Assembly: GCA_003228415.1 (NCBI GenBank)
Contig: QIDL01000524.1
Coordinates: 1 to 6,276 of the forward strand
DNA from: Gammaproteobacteria bacterium
Lineage (GTDB): Bacteria > Pseudomonadota > Gammaproteobacteria > Pseudomonadales > Azotimanducaceae
Length of the DNA: 6,276 bases
Reading direction: 5' to 3'
Shown here: piece after piece, positions 1-4,913 of the stretch
Numbering within the stretch: position 1 is the stretch's first letter
How the letters are laid out: the number at the start of each line of letters is the position of its first letter
The notes under the pieces: generated by a model
Database searches by the model: none
The model's input: only the letters and a program-made list of their open reading frames with translations
Told to the model about the DNA's origin: nothing
Translations under genes and position numbers: made by a program

Positions 1-2
1 CG

Positions 3-89
3 CGTCAGCCCATGCCGCCCTTCACCGGCAGCGATGGACAGCGAAGAACGCTCGGTATCTACCTGCTGGAGGGTTCACGGACGCCATGA
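3..89 (+). CDS. C-terminal tail of a c-type cytochrome domain protein (5' end outside window)
   Basis: Frame 3 is open from the window edge to a TGA at 87-89. It encodes about 28 residues that include PMPPFTGSD followed by QRRTLGIYLLEG. This is the usual ending of class I cytochrome c domains: the methionine is the distal haem ligand in an MPPF loop, followed by a last helix of the form RxxLxxYL. The CxxCH haem-attachment motif would lie upstream and is not in the window, so the haem site itself is unseen. The protein probably acts as an electron carrier or as the terminal domain of a larger respiratory subunit on the periplasmic side of the membrane. Its stop overlaps a possible small ORF by ATGA, and a small membrane protein gene follows. 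The call rests on a short motif; the rest of the protein is unknown. Confidence 0.6.
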   Translation, partial: RQPMPPFTGSDGQRRTLGIYLLEGSRTP

Positions 90-208
90 TCTTTTTCACA
101 CCAGGGAAAGTACCTGACCGGTCAACGGCACCCGGCAACGATCAGACGGCTTCCCACGACCCGCCCTACGTAGTTCCCCCGATATCAGTCAACCTGCCAC
201 TGGTATAA
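86..208 (+). CDS. Doubtful 40-residue ORF overlapping the cytochrome stop
   Basis: The ATG at 86 overlaps the preceding TGA (ATGA), and a GGAGGG lies at 68-73, about 12 bases upstream, so translational coupling is possible. The product begins MIFFTPGKVPD, has no membrane span, is rich in proline near its end (DPPYVVPPIS) and resembles no family I know. Third-position GC is clearly lower than in the small gene at 239-340, which argues against coding. It lies in the same frame as that gene, with one TAA (206-208) and ten further codons between the two. An alternative reading is therefore one broken or read-through 84-codon gene whose C-terminus is the membrane segment. It may equally be a chance ORF. 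Confidence 0.25.
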   Translation: MIFFTPGKVPDRSTAPGNDQTASHDPPYVVPPISVNLPLV

Positions 209-238
209 AAATCGCAAGTGAATATGCATTGGAGACCT

Positions 239-340
239 ATGGTGGAAGCCGCTCTCAACATCAGCCTCATCGTGGGCATCACGGCCGTCAGCGGCATTTC
301 CCTGATTCTTCTGCTGATCGCCATGGGCCGCATCAAATAG
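239..340 (+). CDS. Small single-span membrane protein, 33 residues, unknown function
   Basis: ATG at 239 to TAG at 338-340. A GGAG ribosome binding site at 231-234 sits four bases before the ATG. In-frame alternative starts at 218 (GTG) and 224 (ATG) have weaker sites and would add 7 or 5 residues. The product starts MVEAALNIS, is almost wholly hydrophobic from about residue 8 to 29 (Ile, Leu, Val, Gly, Ala) and ends MGRIK. This predicts one transmembrane helix with its positive end in the cytoplasm. Codons end mostly in G or C, as in confident genes of the window, which supports real coding. It lies 150 bases after a cytochrome c tail on the same strand. I infer a small accessory or stabilising subunit of a respiratory membrane complex, like the tiny subunits known for bd and cbb3 oxidases, but no specific family is recognised. 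Confidence 0.6.
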   Translation: MVEAALNISLIVGITAVSGISLILLLIAMGRIK

Positions 341-552
341 GCTGACAACGAACTTATCGTCCATCCCGGGCCTCGGTTCGAAGCGGCGGGGCATCGTCCG
401 TGACCGAATTCAGGCTTACGTTGGTTTGTGATCGTGCCTCAGGCAATCGATTGACCCAGCCCAATCCCGACTCAAGCCGTCCAGATCCGCACTATTTCCA
501 CGAAACAGCTCGTATTCGACAATCGAAAAACTGCCAGAGCTACACAAACTAT
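341..552. other. Intergenic stretch without a supportable gene
   Basis: This stretch lies between the small membrane protein gene and the toxin-antitoxin promoter. It is less GC-rich than its neighbours towards the right. The longest + strand reading is a 56-codon frame from GTG at 400 to TGA at 568-570, with a GGCGGGG about 10 bases upstream. Its codon use is unbiased and its product unrecognised, so I do not call it. No clear terminator hairpin with a T-run, tRNA or repeat was seen. Confidence 0.6.
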
Positions 553-594
553 TTGCGTATCCCAATCTGAATTAGCTAAACTTAGCTAAGCTAA
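553..594 (+). promoter_or_regulatory. Candidate promoter and autoregulatory operator of the toxin-antitoxin module
   Basis: TTAGCTAA at 572-579 and CTTAGCTAAG at 581-590 are both perfect palindromes whose cores repeat at a 10-bp period, about one helical turn. A further AGCTAA half-site lies at 589-594. The cluster ends 20 bases before the antitoxin ATG. Weak promoter elements overlap it: TTGCGT at 553-558 and TAAACT at 577-582, with an 18-bp spacer. Phd/YefM-type antitoxins bind palindromes overlapping their own promoter, usually with the toxin as co-repressor, so this is the expected place for an operator. The repeats are seen directly; the binding is inferred. Confidence 0.6.
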
Positions 595-614
595 CTTGGA
601 GTGAAATCGGGGTA

Positions 615-857
615 ATGGTCACGAAACAAGTAAACATGCATGAAGCGAAATCCCGACTCTCGGAACTCGGTGAGCGGGTGTGGAAGGGGGAGAAAATCGT
701 CATCGCAAAGGCTGGCAAGCCCTACCTCGATCTCCTGCCTCATCGCGAGCGGCGCCGCACGCGAAAACCCGGTCGCCTGAAGGGGAAAATTGAAATGGCT
801 GCTGACTTCGACCATACACCAGCCGAGGTAATCGCCGACTTTGAGGGTAGCAAATGA
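615..857 (+). CDS. Antitoxin of type II toxin-antitoxin system, Phd/YefM family
   Basis: Eighty residues. The N-terminal half (residues 1-42) has the Phd/YefM pattern QVNMHEAKSRLSEL, then GEKIVIAKAGKPYLDLLP, the DNA-binding dimer fold of this family. The C-terminal part (about 50-80) carries RKPGRLKGKI and a tail ADFDHTPAEVIADFEG, typical of antitoxins that neutralise VapC-like PIN toxins by threading into the active site. In the cell it should neutralise the adjacent toxin and repress the module through the palindromes just upstream. The start at 615 gives the normal family N-terminus, but its ribosome binding site is poor: GGGG ends only two bases before the ATG, and GGAG at 598-601 is 13 bases away. 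The stop overlaps the toxin ATG (ATGA at 854-857), so the two are translationally coupled. Confidence 0.92.
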   Translation: MVTKQVNMHEAKSRLSELGERVWKGEKIVIAKAGKPYLDLLPHRERRRTRKPGRLKGKIEMAADFDHTPAEVIADFEGSK

Positions 858-1240
858 GGCGCCTTTTGCTCGACACGCATACTCTGCTGTGGTGGCTGGC
901 TGATGATCCTCAACTCGGGGAAAGAGCCCGAATTCTCATAGCCGACGGCGGCAACGAAGTCTATGTCAGCGCCGCAAGCGCATGGGAAATTTCCATCAAA
1001 AAAGCCCTTGGCAAGCTCAAAGCACCGGACGATCTGGACAGCATTGTACAAGACGAAGGATTCGGTCGGCTTGAGATCACCTTTTTCCACGGGGAAAAAG
1101 CGGGCCAGCTGCCGCTTCTGCACCGGGACCCTTTCGACCGCATGCTCATCGCCCAGGCCCAGGCAGAGGGGCTTGATATCGTCACCAGTAACGCGATGCT
1201 CGGAGAATACGGACTAAAGACCATCAAGGCATCTCAGTAG
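854..1240 (+). CDS. VapC-type PIN-domain toxin (putative ribonuclease)
   Basis: 128 residues, the usual size for this family. PIN-domain toxins are Mg2+-dependent endoribonucleases that cleave tRNA, rRNA or mRNA. Visible active-site acids are Asp7 in LLLDTHTLLWW, Glu45 in SAASAWEISIKKALGKL, and Asp92/Asp95 in HRDPFDRMLIAQA. The fourth position, normally Asp in a T-[SA]-D motif, reads VTSNAMLGEYGL and so is Asn113. The remaining residues match the PIN subgroup that pairs with Phd-type antitoxins, including the paired tryptophans 13-14 and the AEGLDIVTS strand. Translation starts inside the antitoxin stop (ATGA), as usual for these modules, and there is no separate ribosome binding site. The gene runs convergently into the broken hydrolase, with only about 44 bases between them. 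Whether the Asn lowers activity cannot be told from sequence. Confidence 0.92.
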   Translation: MRRLLLDTHTLLWWLADDPQLGERARILIADGGNEVYVSAASAWEISIKKALGKLKAPDDLDSIVQDEGFGRLEITFFHGEKAGQLPLLHRDPFDRMLIAQAQAEGLDIVTSNAMLGEYGLKTIKASQ

Positions 1241-1284
1241 GCGTTTTCGCACCTGGATTTTCCGGTAACGGCTCCCCCACCCGT

Positions 1285-1874
1285 TCAGACCGCTTTGCGC
1301 AAGGTCTGCGTAAAAAACTCGATGACCCGCTTTTCAGCCTGCCTGGTCGGACCCTCGGGATCATCGTCATCCAGGTGCACGGTCAGCACCGAATGGGGAG
1401 GCATCCCGGGTTGTGCTTCGGCAGCGTCTTCCGGTTCGAGCTCTATGGCTTCGAAGCGATCGCCGAAAGTACTTTTCAAACACGCAAACCGCTCCGGTGG
1501 CACAAACGGATCACCGTGGAAACGTAAACCCATCAAGGTCAGGTCCTCCGCATCAAGGCGCCTTTTGGCACAGGCAATTTCCTCTGCGGAGACATCGATT
1601 GCCGCTGCGCGTTTCTTACGTCCCGGACCAACAGCCAACGGCAGCGATGGCTGCGAGAGTACCGGCGCCACCACCGCGGGTTCTGTCATCATGGCCAGGG
1701 CAAATCCCCCGGTGAAACACATCCCCAGCGCACCGACACCCGGTCCGCCACAATCCTGTTTTGCGCGCCGGGCCAGCGCCCGCAACCAATCGACGATGGG
1801 ACTGGAGCGGTTCTCTGCCATTTACCGTCGTTGAACTCAAAGTCCTGATAGTCTGCGAATACGTCCATGTTCAT
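1285..1874 (-). pseudogene. Dienelactone hydrolase family protein, internally deleted and frameshifted
   Basis: The C-terminal frame (1821 to 1285, 178 residues from an internal ATG) is clearly a dienelactone-hydrolase-family alpha/beta hydrolase. It has SSPIVDWLRALARRA, then the nucleophile elbow GMCFTGGF with Cys35, EPAVVAPVLSQPSLPL, Asp104 in RFHGDPFVPPERF and His149 in SVLTVHLDDDD. The Cys-Asp-His triad is therefore present. Intact relatives carry about 90 residues before SSPIV, including the first strands and an HExPG-like segment. These are absent. A family-like N-terminus, MNMDVFADYQDFEFNDGKW, starts at 1874 with a GGAGG eight bases upstream, but it is in another frame and runs straight into the C-terminal frame at about 1815-1825. 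The simplest reading is a 70-90 codon internal deletion with frame loss. The residual 178-residue ORF could still be translated from ATG 1821, without a good ribosome binding site, but is unlikely to fold as an active enzyme. Confidence 0.8.
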
Positions 1875-1910
1875 CCTTCTGGCCTCCTGGCCGCAGTGCG
1901 AAAGCAATGT

Positions 1911-1951
1911 CAGCAAAGATGATAGGCTTTGCTGTTCACGATCGATATTAT
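1911..1951. promoter_or_regulatory. Inverted repeat with adjacent -10-like box in a divergent region
   Basis: CAGCAAAG at 1911-1918 and CTTTGCTG at 1927-1934 form a perfect 8-bp inverted repeat around an 8-base spacer. It lies between the divergent hydrolase remnant and the transporter. A TATTAT box (five of six to the sigma-70 -10 consensus) follows at 1946-1951 on the + strand, with no recognisable -35. The centre of the repeat would lie near -35 of a start at about 1958. That fits a dimeric regulator acting on the transporter promoter, either as repressor or as activator replacing a -35. The repeat is seen directly; the function is inferred. Confidence 0.45.
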
Positions 1952-1977
1952 CCAAGCGCGCGAGAAGGGGAGCAACC

Positions 1978-2031
1978 GTGGCGAAAAAAGCAGACTGGTA
2001 CTTAAACTGGCAAGACTGTCGAAACGGCTGA
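1978..2031 (+). CDS. Possible 17-codon leader or remnant ORF upstream of the transporter
   Basis: GTG at 1978 is preceded by an excellent ribosome binding site, AGAAGGGGAG, ending five bases upstream. It reads VAKKADWYLNWQDCRNG and stops at TGA 2029-2031, 50 bases before the transporter ATG. It lies downstream of the -10-like box at 1946-1951, so it would be on the same transcript. The product has no family I can name; it could be a leader peptide, or the leftover start of a lost gene given the damaged hydrolase next door. The ribosome binding site is better than that of the transporter itself. Confidence 0.35.
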   Translation: MAKKADWYLNWQDCRNG

Positions 2032-2038
2032 CGTGACA

Positions 2039-2054
2039 GGCGCCAATCGGCGCT
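2039..2054 (+). other. Short GC-rich hairpin between small ORF and transporter
   Basis: GCGCC at 2040-2044 pairs perfectly with GGCGC at 2049-2053 around an AATC loop, with a G-T pair extending the base. It begins eight bases after the stop of the 17-codon ORF and ends 28 bases before the transporter ATG. No T-run follows, so it is not a standard terminator. It may affect translation of the transporter or be a chance hairpin. Confidence 0.3.
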
Positions 2055-2081
2055 CTCATCCTCGAAACTCAGGTCAATAGT

Positions 2082-3275
2082 ATGCGCGACGTGCTCAATC
2101 GCAACGTCATCCTGCTGTTCTGCGCCCAGCTCATTTTCGTTGCCGGGTCCATTCTGATGGTGACGCTTGGCGGCATCGTTGGAAGCGATCTGGCTGCCAG
2201 CTCGGCCCTGGCAACGTTACCGGTGTCGCTGGTAGTGGTGGGTACCGCTTTGACCACCATCCCTGCATCCCTGCTCATGAAACGCATTGGCAGGCGTTAC
2301 GGCTTCGCATTGGCGGCCGTGGTTGCCTGTGCTGCTGCACTGCTGGCCTCTCACGCGCTCAGCACCCGCAGTTTCCTGTTGTTCTGCACAGCCACGTTCG
2401 GAATTGGCAGCAGCCTGGCGTTCAGTCTGCAGTTCCGTTTTGCCGCCGCAGAGAGTGTGCCTCTGCACCGCGTGAGTTACGCAATCTCCTTCATTCTGCT
2501 CGGCTCTGTCGGCGGCGCCTTTCTCGGCCCGGAACTGGCCGCACGAAGTGCAACCTGGACACCCGCGGTACCCTTTCGCGGCGCAATGCTCGCCATCGCC
2601 GGGTTTTACGTCCTGGCGTGCCTGTTGCTGCTCTGCATGAAATCGGTTGCTACCGCGACCGAAACCGGCTCCAGTGATCGGTCTCGACCGCTCAAGGTCG
2701 TGGTCGCGCAACCGCGCTTCCTGCTGGCGGTAGCCGCAGGCGTTGTCGGGCAGGGGGTGATGGCCTTCATCATGACGGCGACACCGCTTTCGATGCACGT
2801 GATCGACGGCCACGGCATCGCCGATGTCGCCCAGGTCATTCGCGCTCATGTGATCGCCATGTACCTGCCGTCGCTGATATCGGCGCCACTGATCAGCCGA
2901 TTCGGAACCATGAAGATGATGTTCGCGGGCGTGCTGGCGGTTCTGGCTGCGATCGGTTTCGGCCTTGCCGGACACCTGATCGTGCACTACTGGCTGGCTC
3001 TGGTGCTGCTGGGCATTGGCTGGAACTTTCTATTCGTCGGCGGCACGACACAACTGGTGCAGACCTATCTGTCCGGTGAGCGATTCAAAGCCCAGGCCGT
3101 CAACGAATTCAGCGTTTTCGGTGTGTCCGCTCTGGCGAGCCTCTTTGCCGGCACACTGATCGATCAGTTCGGCTGGACGCCACTGCTTCTGACTTCACTG
3201 CCTCCGTTGCTGCTCATGTTGATCATTCTGTTCCGGACCAGACATGCACCGGATACCGATCTCGCCCGAGCGTAG
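2082..3275 (+). CDS. Major facilitator superfamily (MFS) transporter, substrate unknown
   Basis: 397 residues, the standard length for a 12-helix MFS permease of the inner membrane. Hydrophobic segments fall at roughly residues 8-30, 42-64, 75-92, 97-119, 130-150, 166-186, then 211-232, 255-272, 277-296, 301-322, 342-361 and 366-385. A hydrophilic cytoplasmic loop at about 187-208 separates the two six-helix halves. The loop between helices 2 and 3 has the family motif A remnant LLMKRIGRRYGF, with its basic cluster. Other distinctive stretches are MTATPLSMHVIDGH (residues 231-244) and GWNFLFVGGTTQLVQTY (313-329), which place it with proteobacterial drug/metabolite-type MFS proteins of undefined substrate. 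The ATG at 2082 gives a normal N-terminus; an AGG about ten bases upstream is a weak ribosome binding site. The gene is monocistronic except for the small ORF before it, and it converges on the molybdoenzyme operon. Confidence 0.88.
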   Translation: MRDVLNRNVILLFCAQLIFVAGSILMVTLGGIVGSDLAASSALATLPVSLVVVGTALTTIPASLLMKRIGRRYGFALAAVVACAAALLASHALSTRSFLLFCTATFGIGSSLAFSLQFRFAAAESVPLHRVSYAISFILLGSVGGAFLGPELAARSATWTPAVPFRGAMLAIAGFYVLACLLLLCMKSVATATETGSSDRSRPLKVVVAQPRFLLAVAAGVVGQGVMAFIMTATPLSMHVIDGHGIADVAQVIRAHVIAMYLPSLISAPLISRFGTMKMMFAGVLAVLAAIGFGLAGHLIVHYWLALVLLGIGWNFLFVGGTTQLVQTYLSGERFKAQAVNEFSVFGVSALASLFAGTLIDQFGWTPLLLTSLPPLLLMLIILFRTRHAPDTDLARA

Positions 3276-3290
3276 ATTGCGACGGCTCTG

Positions 3291-3327
3291 CCATTCCCGG
3301 CCTCGCTACCGGGTACCATGGGAATGG
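3291..3327 (+). terminator. Candidate terminator hairpin between convergent genes
   Basis: CCATTCCC at 3291-3298 is exactly complementary to GGGAATGG at 3320-3327, with a 21-base loop that can pair further at CC/GG positions. A short TTT follows at 3328-3330. It sits 16 bases after the transporter stop and 32 bases before the end of the convergent NrfD-type gene, so it could end transcription from the left. From the right there is no T-run, so any bidirectional action is uncertain. The large loop and short T-run make it a weak intrinsic terminator. Confidence 0.45.
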
Positions 3328-3358
3328 TTTAGTGCTTTGCGTCACGTATTGCCGGTTT

Positions 3359-4276
3359 TCAGCCAACCTCATCGCTCAGCGGCACGTAGGTTGCCGCCTT
3401 GACGATGCAGTATTTGACATAAAAGTCGCCGACCAGCGAGGCGACACCGATCACGCCCAGCGTGAACATGCCGGTCACTCCGAACTCGCGAACGACTGCC
3501 AACACGACCGGTACCAGAATACCGACACCGATCGTGCCGCCGTAGAACGCAATGGAGACCCGCCCGGCGATGAGTTGTGTGACAGAGTGGCTCGCGGCAC
3601 CACCGGAACGGTTCGCCGCGATCAGGTAGAGCAGGATCAGCACAACGGTGGACGCCAGCACCCAGAGCTTGATCGCTGCCATGGTATCGACATCGAAAAC
3701 GCCGCTGCCCAGGGCACCCGCCACGAGCAGCAACGCGACCCCTCCGCGCAGACCGTAGGCGATGTAGAGAATCGGCAGCAGGATCGTGTGCCAGAAAGGA
3801 ATTGCCTTCGACACGGAGTAAACGAATCCAGAGCAGAGCAGGATGATCGCCACCCCCACGAAGGACGTACCCAGCAAAGCCAGGCCGAGGACGCCTTCTC
3901 CGAACCAGGGCAGGAGGTAGCCGACCGCGCCAAAGCCAAAGATCACGATGCCCCACGTTCCGCGGCTGACCCAGGAGGTTCCGGGGCGTGCAAGAACACG
4001 AACAAAACGCTTCCAGCGACCCAGGAAGGCCAGATGTGCCAGGCTCGCCACGCCCACACAGGCGACGGCGAGCAGTTGTCCGATCCAGTGATCGAAATAC
4101 ACGGAAAACAGCCAGGCACCGGCGCCAACGCCGGAAAAAAAGTGCGCAATGACGATGAGAATGCCTCTGCCTTCTATCCACTCACGCTGCGGTCGGTAGG
4201 TGCGAGTCAGATCCAGCCGGCGCAGCTCGAGGTAGTCGGGTTGCGTTCTTGACCAACGGGATTCAGATACGGTCAT
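3359..4276 (-). CDS. NrfD/PsrC-type membrane subunit of a molybdopterin oxidoreductase
   Basis: 305 residues with a hydrophilic N-terminus (1-36) and eight predicted membrane helices at about 39-59, 64-86, 106-124, 128-152, 164-188, 199-221, 239-263 and 268-294. This is the topology of the NrfD/PsrC family. Members anchor Fe-S and molybdenum subunits to the cytoplasmic membrane and exchange electrons with quinone without binding haem. Family-like features are the helix-1 sequence AHFFSGVGAGAWLFS, the inter-helix LGRWKRFVRVLARPGTSWVSRGTW, and YGLRGGVALLLVAG in helix 5. The start at 4276 has AGAGGA about eight bases upstream and lies 20 bases after the stop of the Fe-S subunit gene, so the genes form one operon. 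It is the last gene of the operon. Substrate and direction are set by the catalytic subunit. Confidence 0.92.
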   Translation of the reverse strand: MTVSESRWSRTQPDYLELRRLDLTRTYRPQREWIEGRGILIVIAHFFSGVGAGAWLFSVYFDHWIGQLLAVACVGVASLAHLAFLGRWKRFVRVLARPGTSWVSRGTWGIVIFGFGAVGYLLPWFGEGVLGLALLGTSFVGVAIILLCSGFVYSVSKAIPFWHTILLPILYIAYGLRGGVALLLVAGALGSGVFDVDTMAAIKLWVLASTVVLILLYLIAANRSGGAASHSVTQLIAGRVSIAFYGGTIGVGILVPVVLAVVREFGVTGMFTLGVIGVASLVGDFYVKYCIVKAATYVPLSDEVG

Positions 4277-4296
4277 TCATCTCGTCCTCTGGCGCC

Positions 4297-4911
4297 TCAC
4301 CTGTCGGCGGGAAGGTAGTACACGGAGGGATCGGTGTTGAGCTCCGCATTGAGTTGAAATCCCGATTCGTTTTCAATCAAATGCCTGACATCGCTTTCGG
4401 GATCATCGAGGTCGCCGAAGATCCGTGCCTTACACATACAGTTGGCAACGCATGCGGGTTCGAGGCCCTCGTCCACGCGGTGCCGACACAGGTCGCACTT
4501 CTCCACCACGCCGGATTCATGATCGACGTAACGGGCCTCTTCATACGGCGTTTCGGCGGCTCCGTCGCCAAAGTAGTTGCGCGACTCGTCCTGGTAGTAC
4601 CTCGCGCCGTACGGACAGGCCATCATGCAGGCACGGCAACCGATGCAGACGTCCTTGTCGATGAAGACAATGCCGTCGTCGCGTTTCTGGCTTGCCCCGC
4701 TCGGGCACACCTCGATGCAGGGTGCATTGCCACAGTGCATGCACAACAGCGGCAGCGATTGCCGTCGCACGTTTGGATAGGTGCCGAACTCTCGCTTGAT
4801 GACATGTGCGTAGGTGGTGCCGGGGCGTGTGCCGTTTTCGGCCTTACAGGCAATCTGGCAGCCGTAACAACCGATGCAGCGTTTCAGATCGATCACCATT
4901 CCCAGGCGCAT
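4297..4911 (-). CDS. Four-cluster [4Fe-4S] electron-transfer subunit (DmsB/PsrB/NrfC type)
   Basis: 204 residues from ATG 4911. Cysteines occur in four sets: Cys12/15/18/22 (CIGCYGCQIAC), Cys57/60/65/69 (CMHCGNAPCIEVCP), Cys89/92/95/99 (CIGCRACMMACP) and Cys139/142/154/158 (CDLC, then CVANC). This is the ligand pattern for four [4Fe-4S] clusters that relay electrons between the Mo site and the membrane subunit. There is no Tat or Sec signal, as usual for a subunit exported as a passenger of the Mo subunit or kept with it. A longer reading from 4953 exists, but 4911 is preferred. It has GAGGG six bases upstream, starts two bases after the stop of the Mo subunit gene, and yields the family N-terminus MRLGMVIDLKRC. 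An extra cysteine, Cys160, follows the last ligand (NCMCKAR), where the family often has NCPTGA. Confidence 0.95.
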   Translation of the reverse strand: MRLGMVIDLKRCIGCYGCQIACKAENGTRPGTTYAHVIKREFGTYPNVRRQSLPLLCMHCGNAPCIEVCPSGASQKRDDGIVFIDKDVCIGCRACMMACPYGARYYQDESRNYFGDGAAETPYEEARYVDHESGVVEKCDLCRHRVDEGLEPACVANCMCKARIFGDLDDPESDVRHLIENESGFQLNAELNTDPSVYYLPADR

Positions 4912-4913
4912 GT

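Noticed and set aside
371..386. GGTTCGAA resembling a tRNA T-loop or a tRNA-derived attachment site.
   Set aside because: The flanking bases cannot form the five-pair T stem, and no acceptor, D or anticodon arm is present.
400..570. 56-codon GTG-initiated open frame on the + strand between the small membrane protein gene and the antitoxin.
   Set aside because: Codon third positions show no GC bias, the product matches no family I know, and the frame runs into the toxin-antitoxin promoter.
1267..1285. AACGG/CCGTT stem between the toxin and hydrolase genes as a terminator.
   Set aside because: Only five base pairs with a nine-base loop and no T-run; too weak to call.
1689..1955. Minus-strand frame starting at 1955 as a longer N-terminus for the hydrolase.
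   Set aside because: Residues before 1874 do not resemble the family, and the good ribosome binding site supports 1874. Past 1820 the frame leaves the conserved hydrolase sequence.
2029..2053. UGA followed closely by a GC-rich hairpin, which could suggest selenocysteine recoding of the 17-codon ORF.
   Set aside because: The frame after the TGA has no protein-like conservation and overlaps the transporter gene in another frame. The loop AATC lacks the features of bacterial SECIS elements, and the hairpin is short.
3332..4252. 306-codon open frame on the + strand opposite the NrfD-type gene.
   Set aside because: It is an antisense shadow: the product is hydrophilic and low in complexity, while the opposite strand encodes a clear eight-helix membrane protein.
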